NCBI RefSeq assembly: GCF_020866905.1
Contig: NZ_JAIVCC010000001.1
Location: 342,365 to 406,364 of the forward strand
Origin: Salinimicrobium sediminilitoris
Lineage (GTDB): Bacteria > Bacteroidota > Bacteroidia > Flavobacteriales > Flavobacteriaceae
Direction of reading: 5' to 3'
DNA: 64,000 bases
In this document: positions 6,366 to 13,662 of the stretch, in pieces
Layout: each line of letters begins with the position of its first letter
How positions within the stretch are numbered: the stretch's first letter is position 1
The notes under the pieces: generated by a model
Seen by the model: the letters and a program-made list of their open reading frames with translations, nothing else
Databases searched by the model: none
What the model was told of the DNA's origin: nothing
Made by a program: the position numbers and the translations under genes

Positions 6366-8567
6366 ATGACTTCGCAGGAAATCGATTTACACGAACAGCT
6401 TAAGAAATACTTTGGTTTTAGCCAGTTTAAGGGCCTCCAGGAGGAGGTAATAAAGAGTATAGTTAATGATCATAACACCTTTGTGGTTATGCCCACAGGA
6501 GGTGGAAAATCTCTTTGTTATCAATTGCCGGCGCTTATAAAAGAAGGAACTGCAATTGTTGTCTCCCCCTTGATCGCTTTGATGAAGAACCAGGTGGATG
6601 CAATTCGCGGAATTTCTTCAGAACATGGTATTGCTCACGTGCTAAACTCCAGCTTGAATAAGACTGAAGTGAAGCAGGTGAAGGAAGATATCACCAATGG
6701 AATTACCAAGCTTCTTTATGTTGCCCCCGAATCTCTTACCAAAGAAGAGAATGTCGAGTTTTTACGCAGCGTAAAAATTTCTTTTATGGCCATAGATGAA
6801 GCTCACTGTATTAGTGAGTGGGGCCATGATTTTAGGCCGGAATACCGGAACCTGAGGCATATTGTAAAACGTATTGGAGATGATATTCCTATCATTGGCC
6901 TAACGGCAACAGCTACTCCCAAGGTGCAGGAAGATATCCTGAAAAACCTTGCTATTACAGATGCCCGTACTTTTAAGGCTTCCTTTAACCGCCCTAATTT
7001 ATATTACGAAATACGGCCTAAGACGAAAAATGTGGATGCCGATATCATAAGGTTTGTTAAGCAGAACCAGGGGAAATCGGGTATTATTTACTGTCTTAGC
7101 AGGAAACGGGTGGAGGAACTCGCTCAAACTTTGCAGGTAAACGGAATATCAGCTGTACCATATCATGCCGGTCTTGATGCCAAGACCCGTTCCCGTCATC
7201 AGGACATGTTCCTTATGGAGGAAGTAGATGTTGTAGTAGCGACCATCGCTTTTGGAATGGGAATTGACAAGCCCGATGTGCGGTTTGTGATCCATCACGA
7301 TATTCCAAAAAGTATAGAAAGTTATTATCAGGAAACAGGTCGTGCAGGAAGAGATGGAGGTGAAGGTCATTGTCTCGCCTTCTACGCCTATAAAGATATT
7401 GAGAAGCTGGAGAAATTCATGAGCGGTAAACCGGTCGCCGAGCAGGAGATTGGACAGGCCCTGCTGCAGGAAGTGGTTGCCTTTGCTGAAACTTCTGTTT
7501 CCAGGAGAAAATTTATCCTGCATTACTTTGGTGAGGACTTCGATGAAAAAACCGGCGAAGGAGCTGATATGGATGATAACGTAAGGAATCCCAAGAAGCA
7601 ACACGAGGCAAAAGACGAAGTAGAATTGTTGTTGCGAACTATTAAGGAAACCAAACAGTTATATAAGTCCAAGGATGTGGTGAATACCTTAGTAGGTAAA
7701 TCTAATGCCATGATCAAGTCGCATCGTACAGATGAGCATGAACTCTTCGGGAAAGGAGCCGACAAAGATTCCAAGTATTGGATGGCCCTTTTGCGACAGG
7801 TACTGGTTGGAGGATTTCTGCGGAAAGATATTGAAACCTACGGAGTCGTGAAGCTTACCGATAAAGGAGAGAAATTCCTGAAAAAGCCGGATTCTTTCAT
7901 GATGACCGAAGATCACATCTATGAAGTGGGCGGCAACGACGGAATAGTTACTGCAGCCAAATCTGGCGGGGGTACCGATGAAAATCTTCTAAAAATGCTG
8001 AAAGATCTGCGTAAACAAATCGCTAAAGATCTCGGCCTCGCTACCCATCTCATTTTCCAGGATCCTTCTCTGGAAGACATGGCCCTGAAGTATCCTGTTT
8101 CTCTTGAGGAACTTGGTAATATTCACGGAGTAGGGGAAGGAAAAAAATCCAAACCATACAGTAAGAAGTTTGTTGAACTCATCTCCAATTATGTTGAGGA
8201 AAATGATATTACCCGTCCCGATGATCTGGTAGTAAAAACTACCGGAGCCAACAGTGGCCTTAAGTTATATATCATTCAGAACGTAGACCGTAAACTGCCG
8301 CTTGACGATATTGCCTCAGCAAAAGGCATGGAAATGACCACTTTTATTAAAGAAATGGAAGCCATTGTTTACAGCGGTACCAAGCTGAACATCAATTATT
8401 GGATCGACGAGATCCTCGATGAAGATCAGCAGGAAGAGATACATGAATATTTTCTCGATGCCCAAACCGATAAGATCGAAGATGCCCTCGATGAATTTGA
8501 AGGCGATTACGATGAAGAAGAATTACGGTTATACAGGATCAAATTTATTAGTGAAGTAGCGAATTAA
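6366..8567 (+). CDS. recQ: RecQ-family ATP-dependent DNA helicase lacking the zinc cysteines
   Basis: 3'-5' DNA helicase for recombination repair. Order: helicase core with Walker A PTGGGKSLCYQLPA (about residue 42), DEAH box with the RecQ aromatic loop (AIDEAHCISEWGHDFRPEY), motif VI (QETGRAGRDG); then the position of the zinc-binding domain, an RQC winged helix, an HRDC domain (about 545-600) and a C-terminal extension to 733 aa with a further helix-turn-helix-like part. The four zinc ligands of E. coli RecQ (C380, C397, C400, C403) align with S379, A400, D403 and V406, although the surrounding RRKFILHYFGE and DDNVRNP blocks are conserved. So this is a Cys-less variant. ATG start at 6366; divergent from kdsD. 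Confidence 0.92.
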   Translation: MTSQEIDLHEQLKKYFGFSQFKGLQEEVIKSIVNDHNTFVVMPTGGGKSLCYQLPALIKEGTAIVVSPLIALMKNQVDAIRGISSEHGIAHVLNSSLNKTEVKQVKEDITNGITKLLYVAPESLTKEENVEFLRSVKISFMAIDEAHCISEWGHDFRPEYRNLRHIVKRIGDDIPIIGLTATATPKVQEDILKNLAITDARTFKASFNRPNLYYEIRPKTKNVDADIIRFVKQNQGKSGIIYCLSRKRVEELAQTLQVNGISAVPYHAGLDAKTRSRHQDMFLMEEVDVVVATIAFGMGIDKPDVRFVIHHDIPKSIESYYQETGRAGRDGGEGHCLAFYAYKDIEKLEKFMSGKPVAEQEIGQALLQEVVAFAETSVSRRKFILHYFGEDFDEKTGEGADMDDNVRNPKKQHEAKDEVELLLRTIKETKQLYKSKDVVNTLVGKSNAMIKSHRTDEHELFGKGADKDSKYWMALLRQVLVGGFLRKDIETYGVVKLTDKGEKFLKKPDSFMMTEDHIYEVGGNDGIVTAAKSGGGTDENLLKMLKDLRKQIAKDLGLATHLIFQDPSLEDMALKYPVSLEELGNIHGVGEGKKSKPYSKKFVELISNYVEENDITRPDDLVVKTTGANSGLKLYIIQNVDRKLPLDDIASAKGMEMTTFIKEMEAIVYSGTKLNINYWIDEILDEDQQEEIHEYFLDAQTDKIEDALDEFEGDYDEEELRLYRIKFISEVAN

Positions 8568-8593
8568 AGAAGAGCTCAATAATTTGAATTTAC

Positions 8594-8622
8594 AGCCGGA
8601 ACGAGAGTTTCGGCTTTTTTTT
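8594..8622 (+). terminator. Rho-independent terminator of recQ
   Basis: AGCCGGAAC (8594-8602) and GTTTCGGCT (8607-8615) form a 9-bp stem with a 4-base loop and one G-T pair, followed by a run of T. Confidence 0.85.
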
Positions 8623-8689
8623 GTTCATGGGGTTTTGCTTTTTGGCCACGAATACACGAATGTTTTCTAATAGCCGCGTAGGGGGGGCA

Positions 8690-9446
8690 GCCCGTTAGTA
8701 GATGCGAAAAACGGTAGGTCGCAGGAACAAAGTCCCATCGGGACGATAGTTCGGTAGAATAGTGACGACAATTCAGTTATGACGAGAGTTCAGTAGAAAA
8801 AGAAAAATTCAGGTACAAAATAACCCCGAAGTGATTTGAAGGAACAAAGTCCCGTAGTGACGATATAAAATCCGTCCCTATTCATTAAATTTCGAAATAA
8901 GAATTTTGACAATGGCCAACACATACACCCAGATTCACGTTCATTTTATATTTGCCGTTAAATTTAGGCAGGGCCTAATTCAAAAGGAATGGAAAGATAG
9001 GCTGTACCAGTACATCATTGCCATTGTGAAGAACAATGGCCACAAAATGTTGATCATAAATGGAATGCCAGATCATGTTCATTCGCTCATTGGGTTAAGG
9101 CCTGAACAATCAATTTCAGATCTTATGAAAGATGTAAAAAGCAATTCTTCGAAATGGATCAATGAACAGAATTTTATAAAAGGGAAATTCCCATGGCAAG
9201 AGGGCTACGGAGCTTTTACATACTCAAAATCTCAATTGCCCCGCCTGATTTCATATATTGAGAATCAAAAAGAATATCATACGAAAAAGACGTTTCAGGA
9301 GGAGTATTTGAAAATTCTTGAAGAACAGAAGGTGGAATATAACCCCCAGTATTTATTCAAAGATCCGGATTAAACCTGTCGCCCCTAAGGGGCTATAATT
9401 TTGCCGTTGATCATGATCTTACCAAACTATCGTCCCTGCCGGGACT
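8690..9446. mobile_element. Y1 (IS200/REP-associated type) transposase unit with flanking palindromes
   Basis: The transposase gene at 8912-9373 is bracketed by short palindromic sequences. On the left are AGTCCCATCGGGACGATAGTT (8731-8751 without its last base) and a degenerate copy at 8848-8865; on the right is AACTATCGTCCC at 9425-9436 followed by TGCCGGGACT, the inverse of the left motif, and a GCCCCTAAGGGGC palindrome at 9381-9393. Hairpin ends flanking a Y1 transposase are the usual architecture of single-strand transposons and of RAYT-REP units. Exact ends cannot be set from one copy. Confidence 0.7.
8912..9373 (+). CDS. Y1 transposase, IS200/REP-associated tyrosine transposase family
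   Basis: A 153-residue HUH-superfamily nuclease. The HUH motif is H55-V-H57 in MPDHVHSLIG and the likely nucleophile is Y115 in SYIENQKEYH; both are intact, so the protein may be active. It would cut and rejoin single-stranded DNA next to hairpins, such as the palindromes around the gene. The sequence belongs to the group common in Bacteroidetes. An upstream in-frame TTG at 8906 exists but the ATG at 8912 gives the usual MANTYTQIHVHFIFAVK start. No orfB/tnpB gene is beside it. Confidence 0.9.
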   Translation: MANTYTQIHVHFIFAVKFRQGLIQKEWKDRLYQYIIAIVKNNGHKMLIINGMPDHVHSLIGLRPEQSISDLMKDVKSNSSKWINEQNFIKGKFPWQEGYGAFTYSKSQLPRLISYIENQKEYHTKKTFQEEYLKILEEQKVEYNPQYLFKDPD

Positions 9447-9537
9447 ACTTCTATGCACAAAGTAAATTATTTCCTTAACATTCTCCTAATTCTTCCTCTT
9501 TCCGCAGACATTAATTAATAAACATTATTCATTTCTT

Positions 9538-9545
9538 TATCTTTG
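9538..9545 (+). promoter_or_regulatory. TAnnTTTG promoter element (TATCTTTG)
   Basis: A perfect match to the Bacteroidetes -7 consensus, 22 bp before the PPIase ATG. No clear -33 TTTG is visible. Confidence 0.5.
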
Positions 9546-9567
9546 CGTTTTAACTTAAAAAAACGAC

Positions 9568-10500
9568 ATGAACGACGGATTATACGCAAAACTCCACACT
9601 ACAAGAGGAGAGATAACAATAAAACTTGATCACGAAAAAACACCCGGAACCGTAGGGAATTTTGTAGGACTGGCAGAGGGAAACCTGGAAAATGAAGCTA
9701 AGCCACAGGGACAACCTTACTACGACGGACTTAAATTTCACCGTGTAATCCCGGACTTTATGGTTCAGGGAGGAGATCCTAAGGGAACCGGTGTAGGTGG
9801 ACCGGGATATCAATTTGAAGACGAGATTCACCCCGACCTTAAACACGATCGCCCCGGGATTTTATCTATGGCCAATGCCGGACCGGGAACTAATGGAAGC
9901 CAGTTCTTTATTACACATGTTGCCACTCCATGGCTCGATGGAAAGCACACTGTGTTTGGCCACGTAGTGGAAGGTCAGGATGTTGTTAACGCTATTAAAC
10001 AAGGAGACACCATAGACAAAGTCGAAATTATCCGCGAAGGGGAGTCGGCTAAAAACTACAATGCAGTAGAGTCTTTCCGCCAGTTCAATGGAGCAAAAGC
10101 CGAAAGAGAAGCGGCAGCCAAAAAGCAGCAGGAAGAAATGATGGGGGAACTTGCTCAGGGTTTTGAAAAAACTGACAGCGGATTGCGATATAAAATGATC
10201 GCTGAAGGAAATGGAAAAAAAGCTGAAAAGGGACAAACTGTTTCTGTTCACTACAAAGGAATGTTACCCGACGGTACGGTCTTCGATTCTTCTTATAAAA
10301 GAAAACAACCTATTGAATTTCCTTTAGGGAAAGGTCATGTGATAGAGGGTTGGGATGAAGGTATCCAGTTGCTCAAGGAAGGAGATAAGGCAAGATTTGT
10401 CATTCCATCCAATCTTGCATACGGTTCCCGTGGTGCCGGGGGAGTGATCCCTCCCGATGCTACTCTTGTATTTGATGTAGAGCTGGTAAAGGTGAAGTAA
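9568..10500 (+). CDS. Dual peptidylprolyl isomerase: cyclophilin-FKBP fusion
   Basis: Two prolyl isomerase folds in one 310-residue chain. Residues about 4-160 are a cyclophilin (active-site pieces [33 protein letters not shown]); residues about 195-310 are an FKBP ([41 protein letters not shown]). A charged helical linker (about 165-195) joins them. Key residues of both sites look intact. There is no signal peptide, so it acts in the cytoplasm on folding or assembling proteins. Such fusions have been reported in flavobacteria. Monocistronic: promoter element upstream, terminator downstream. Confidence 0.9.
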   Translation: MNDGLYAKLHTTRGEITIKLDHEKTPGTVGNFVGLAEGNLENEAKPQGQPYYDGLKFHRVIPDFMVQGGDPKGTGVGGPGYQFEDEIHPDLKHDRPGILSMANAGPGTNGSQFFITHVATPWLDGKHTVFGHVVEGQDVVNAIKQGDTIDKVEIIREGESAKNYNAVESFRQFNGAKAEREAAAKKQQEEMMGELAQGFEKTDSGLRYKMIAEGNGKKAEKGQTVSVHYKGMLPDGTVFDSSYKRKQPIEFPLGKGHVIEGWDEGIQLLKEGDKARFVIPSNLAYGSRGAGGVIPPDATLVFDVELVKVK

Positions 10501-10524
10501 ATACTTCAAATCAATTGTAATAAG

Positions 10525-10559
10525 AAAACCTCAGTCTCCTAATGGAAACTGAGGTTTTT
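10525..10559 (+). terminator. Terminator of the dual PPIase gene
   Basis: AAAACCTCAGT (10525-10535) and ACTGAGGTTTT (10548-10558) form an 11-bp stem ending in T; it could also serve the convergent peroxiredoxin gene. Confidence 0.85.
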
Positions 10560-10574
10560 ATTTTAGCCATTGGT

Positions 10575-10595
10575 CCTTAAACCTTAAACCTTGTT
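10575..10595. repeat. Heptamer repeat CCTTAAA
   Basis: CCTTAAA, CCTTAAA, CCTTGTT in tandem, partly overlapping the 3' end of the peroxiredoxin gene. A related array (CCTTAGC, CCTTAAA, CCTTAGG) is at 11414-11434 beyond the other end of that gene. Confidence 0.65.
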
Positions 10596-11229
10596 AGTCC
10601 GGTTGAGGGGTCATTCTTAAATAAGGCTTCACTTCTTTATATCCCTTCGGAAATAGCTTATCTGCCTCCTCATTGCTTACAGATGGACTTATAACCACGT
10701 CCTCTCCCGACTTCCAGTTGGCGGGTGTTGCAACTTTCTTATAAGCGGTAAGCTGTAAAGAATCTATTACCCGTAACAGCTCCTCAAAATTTCTTCCGGT
10801 GCTTGCGGGATAGGTGATCATAAGTTTAATGGTTTTATCGGGTGCAATAACGTACACAGATCTAACAGTTAGAGTATCATCTGCATTAGGGTGGATCATA
10901 TCGTAAAGATCGGCTACCTTTCTGTCTTCATCGGCAATAATGGGGAAATTCACCGTAGTATGTTGGGTTTCATTGATATCCTTTATCCAGTCTTTATGTG
11001 ACTCCACGCCATCAACACTTAGCGCCATCACCTTCACATTCCGCTTTTCAAATTCATCCTTATATTTGGCTGCTGCGCCGAGTTCGGTGGTGCAAACCGG
11101 GGTATAATCTGCCGGATGGGAAAATAGTATTCCCCAGCTATCCCCCAGGAAATCATAAAAGTTGATTTTTCCCTGAGAAGTTTCGGTATCAAAGTTTGGG
11201 GCTTTGTCTCCAAGTCGTAATGTACTCAT
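10594..11229 (-). CDS. 1-Cys peroxiredoxin (Prx6 type)
   Basis: Cytoplasmic thiol peroxidase that reduces hydrogen peroxide and organic peroxides. The peroxidatic Cys is C46 in HPADYTPVCTTELG; no other cysteine occurs in the 211 residues, so resolution must come from an outside thiol. The long C-terminal domain (VISPSVSNEEADKLFPKGYKEVKPYLR) is the Prx6 dimer arm. Flanked by heptamer arrays; the neighbouring leftward gene (11437-12006) is a second thiol protein but 207 bp separate them. Confidence 0.9.
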   Translation of the reverse strand: MSTLRLGDKAPNFDTETSQGKINFYDFLGDSWGILFSHPADYTPVCTTELGAAAKYKDEFEKRNVKVMALSVDGVESHKDWIKDINETQHTTVNFPIIADEDRKVADLYDMIHPNADDTLTVRSVYVIAPDKTIKLMITYPASTGRNFEELLRVIDSLQLTAYKKVATPANWKSGEDVVISPSVSNEEADKLFPKGYKEVKPYLRMTPQPD

Positions 11230-11322
11230 GATTAAAGAATTTAAGAGTGAATAAACACTATAAATTTACTGAATATTAAATGCTTGGAAGCGACCCGCAG
11301 TTAAATCTGAGTTAATCTTTTT

Positions 11323-11350
11323 AGATCTGAGACTTTAGATCTGAGACTTG
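11323..11350. repeat. 14-bp direct repeat, two copies
   Basis: AGATCTGAGACTTT at 11323-11336 and AGATCTGAGACTTG at 11337-11350, i.e. twice the 7-bp period. Followed at 11414-11434 by CCTTAGC, CCTTAAA, CCTTAGG. Both lie in the 207-bp spacer between the two thiol-protein genes. Confidence 0.7.
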
Positions 11351-11436
11351 AGAAGTTATTGGTTATTAATTATTAAACAGCAATATTGAATATTAAATAT
11401 TGCCATCAATAATCCTTAGCCCTTAAACCTTAGGCA

Positions 11437-12006
11437 TTAATCTTTAGGGGTGTATTTCCATTTAATAGAACATCCCACACTGGGCTTTTGCGGACCCGGT
11501 ACAGGTCGGCTGCCAAGCAAAGCATCAAGAGCTTCCCGCAATTCCCTACCGTTTAGAGAATGTCCATTCCCCGGGCGGGAGCTGTCCAGCTGCCCGTGGT
11601 AGACCAGCTTTTGCTCCCCGTCAAAAAGGTAAAAATCGGGGGTGCATTCTGCTTTATAATTTCGGGCCACCTCCTGCGTGCGGTCATAGAGATAAGGGAA
11701 TGTGAAGTTGTGCTTGCGGGCAAATTTCCACATGAGATCGGGATGATCTTCAGGAACTTTTTCCACATCATTACTGCTTATGGCTACAAAACCGAAACCC
11801 AGCACCCGGTAATCATTGGCTACACGTACAATTTCATCTACCACATGTTTTACATACGGGCAATGGTTGCAAAGAAACATGATCACAGTTCCCCTTTCTC
11901 CTTCTACGTCAACCAGTGAATAAAGGTTTGCCGTGACAGCATCGGGTAATTCAAAATCTATTATTTCCGTTCCCAGCGGGAGCGTATTAGAAGCAGTTTC
12001 AGCCAT
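11437..12006 (-). CDS. Thioredoxin family protein (AhpC/TSA-Redoxin type)
   Basis: A 189-residue thioredoxin-fold protein. The redox motif is C46-N-H-C49-P in FLCNHCPYVKHVVDEI, the hallmark of a widespread family of uncharacterised AhpC/Redoxin-like proteins; further parts are FDGEQKLVYHGQLDSSRPG and the C-terminal GCSIKWK. No signal peptide is seen, so it is probably cytoplasmic. Partner and substrate are unknown. Confidence 0.85.
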   Translation of the reverse strand: MAETASNTLPLGTEIIDFELPDAVTANLYSLVDVEGERGTVIMFLCNHCPYVKHVVDEIVRVANDYRVLGFGFVAISSNDVEKVPEDHPDLMWKFARKHNFTFPYLYDRTQEVARNYKAECTPDFYLFDGEQKLVYHGQLDSSRPGNGHSLNGRELREALDALLGSRPVPGPQKPSVGCSIKWKYTPKD

Positions 12007-12094
12007 TTTTTTAATTCATTTCCGCCTTGAAAATACAAATTTCCTGCGGAATATTCTCAGAATTACTATCTTGGTTCAACCATAATAAAATTCT

Positions 12095-12553
12095 ATGCGC
12101 ACCTTAGATCAATGGTTCTCTGAATATGCCGTAAGCCACCAGAATAAGACGAATCAGCTGATACATTACATCTGTGTGCCGGCGATCTTCTTTTCTATAG
12201 TGGGTTTGTTAATGAGCATTCCGCCGGGGCCTCTAACAGAAATTTTTCCAATGTACATTCCGTTTTTAGAGAACTGGGCAGTGGTAGCTCTCATCCTTGT
12301 CCTGCTATTTTACATGAGGCTATCTGTTTCCATGGGAATTAAGATCCTCATTTTCGCCGGGATCTGCATCGCAGGAAATTATTTCATTTCCCAGGTCGCC
12401 ACCCTCTGGCTTGTTTCGCTGATCATTTTTGCAGTTGCATGGGCCGGGCAGTTCTATGGACATAAGGTGGAAGGCAAAAAGCCTTCATTTCTTAAGGATA
12501 TTCAATTCCTCCTCATCGGCCCCGCATGGGTGATCAAGAAGGTGTTCGGGTAG
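12095..12553 (+). CDS. Mpo1-like/DUF962 membrane protein
   Basis: A 152-residue membrane protein with about four spans of the DUF962 family, which includes yeast Mpo1 (a 2-hydroxy fatty acid dioxygenase). Family signatures are NKTNQLIHYICVPAIFFSIVGL near the N terminus and AWAGQFYGHKVEGKKPSF near the C terminus; the histidines in these stretches are the likely iron ligands. In bacteria the substrate is unknown. Oriented away from the thiol-protein gene at 11437 (88 bp between starts). Confidence 0.8.
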   Translation: MRTLDQWFSEYAVSHQNKTNQLIHYICVPAIFFSIVGLLMSIPPGPLTEIFPMYIPFLENWAVVALILVLLFYMRLSVSMGIKILIFAGICIAGNYFISQVATLWLVSLIIFAVAWAGQFYGHKVEGKKPSFLKDIQFLLIGPAWVIKKVFG

Positions 12554-12940
12554 TTAGTATTGAGAATTGAGTATTGAGTATTGAGAAGTGAGACTTAGGA
12601 GTACGAGTTTAAAAGTATCTCAAGGTTGCAGGTTTCAGGTTGCACGTTTTTTTCTAATCAATTAACGCTATTTTTTACCCTCTCTTTGGAAGTCTTTATG
12701 GGAAAGCTAATAGGGGTACACCTCTTTGTGCTATTTTTTCAAATTTTGTGTACTTAATGTGAACTTTTTCGGCTCCCTTTAGGGCAGGGGTAAAACGAAC
12801 AAGTTCTTTTCCTTTGCCGCGAAAGAGCTAGGGGATTGTTGCATAAAAAGATTTAATTCGTGAATTCGTGGCAAAAAAACCATTAAAACGCTTCTTAAAA
12901 ATACTATTTTAGGGAAGTAATATTCTAAAACAGATCAAAA
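12554..12940. other. Gene-free spacer with two heptamer arrays
   Basis: About 390 bp without a supportable gene. At 12558-12592 there are five units TATTGAG, AATTGAG, TATTGAG, TATTGAG, AAGTGAG; at 12624-12644 there are GGTTGCA, GGTTTCA, GGTTGCA. Near 12857 an ATTCGTG/AATTCGTGG doublet resembles one at about 62211. The rest shows nothing I recognise; no structured RNA was identified. Confidence 0.7.
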
Positions 12941-13282
12941 GTGAATAACCATATCACCTGGAAAGATTTTGAAAAAGTGGAAATGCGTGTGGGGACTATT
13001 CTAGAAGTTTCAGATTTTCCTGAAGCCCGCACTCCCGCTTATCAGCTAAAGATCGATTTTGGTCCTGAGATAGGGATCCTCAAATCTTCAGCGCAGATCA
13101 CAAAAAGATACTCGAAGGAAGACCTGGAGGGAAGACAGATCATTGCTGTGGTAAATTTTCCGAAAAAACAGATCGCCAATTTTATGAGCGAATGCCTGGT
13201 GCTGGGGTCTGTAGGTGATGAAAACGATATTGTGCTGCTCCAGCCGGGATCCAGAGTTGAAAACGGGTTGAGAGTAGGCTAG
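12941..13282 (+). CDS. tRNA-binding domain protein, CsaA-like
   Basis: A 113-residue OB-fold protein of the EMAP-II/Arc1p tRNA-binding family. It resembles CsaA: ITWKDFEKVEMRVGTILEV, ILKSSAQITKRY, GRQIIAVVNFPKKQIANFMSECLVLG. CsaA binds tRNA and has been described as a secretion-related chaperone; which applies here is unknown. The start is GTG at 12941, giving the family's usual first residues; no ATG is nearby. Twenty-eight bases separate it from the next gene. Confidence 0.85.
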   Translation: MNNHITWKDFEKVEMRVGTILEVSDFPEARTPAYQLKIDFGPEIGILKSSAQITKRYSKEDLEGRQIIAVVNFPKKQIANFMSECLVLGSVGDENDIVLLQPGSRVENGLRVG

Positions 13283-13298
13283 TTTCATTTCAGTTTTT

Positions 13299-13306
13299 TA
13301 ACTTTG
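13299..13306 (+). promoter_or_regulatory. TAnnTTTG element (TAACTTTG) before the DUF6660-like gene
   Basis: Perfect -7 consensus only 4 bp before the GTG start at 13311, so a transcript from it would be leaderless or nearly so. No clear -33 element. Confidence 0.35.
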
Positions 13307-13310
13307 CAGC

Positions 13311-13607
13311 GTGAAAATTTTAGCTGTATTTATTTCTCTCCTGGTGATCGTTTTGAACGGAATTCCGTGTTGTGCAGATGACTGCAGCGATGAAATTGTT
13401 TCTGAACAACAGGAATCCGAAACACACAGCAGTGAACTTTGTTCTCCATTTTTAAACTGCGGTACCTGTAATGCGGTCGTGCTTCAGGAAAAGCCCTCAG
13501 AAATGCCATTTTCAGAACCCGTGCTGGGCAGAGAATATATTGAGGCAGAGGAAGGATTGATTTCAGAATTTACTTTCCGCATCTGGCAGCCCCCAAAGAA
13601 CAGCTGA
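13311..13607 (+). CDS. Small Cys-rich exported protein, DUF6660-like
   Basis: A 98-residue protein with an N-terminal hydrophobic signal segment (MKILAVFISLLVIVLNGIPCC) and six cysteines at 20, 21, 25, 44, 50 and 53, plus histidine, in an acidic stretch. This pattern suits metal binding or disulfides in the periplasm. Start is GTG at 13311. I associate it with the DUF6660 family found in front of TonB receptors in Bacteroidetes, from memory. It is 55 bp upstream of the TonB receptor and probably shares its transcript. Function unproven. Confidence 0.7.
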   Translation: MKILAVFISLLVIVLNGIPCCADDCSDEIVSEQQESETHSSELCSPFLNCGTCNAVVLQEKPSEMPFSEPVLGREYIEAEEGLISEFTFRIWQPPKNS

Positions 13608-13662
13608 ACAACTTCGCACGGAATTCTTCCTAGAGCTATTTTTTCAAATCCAATTTAATATA

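Noticed and set aside
12554-12940. Small structured RNA (SRP, 6S or similar)
   Set aside because: No recognisable conserved core or stable fold could be pointed to by eye.
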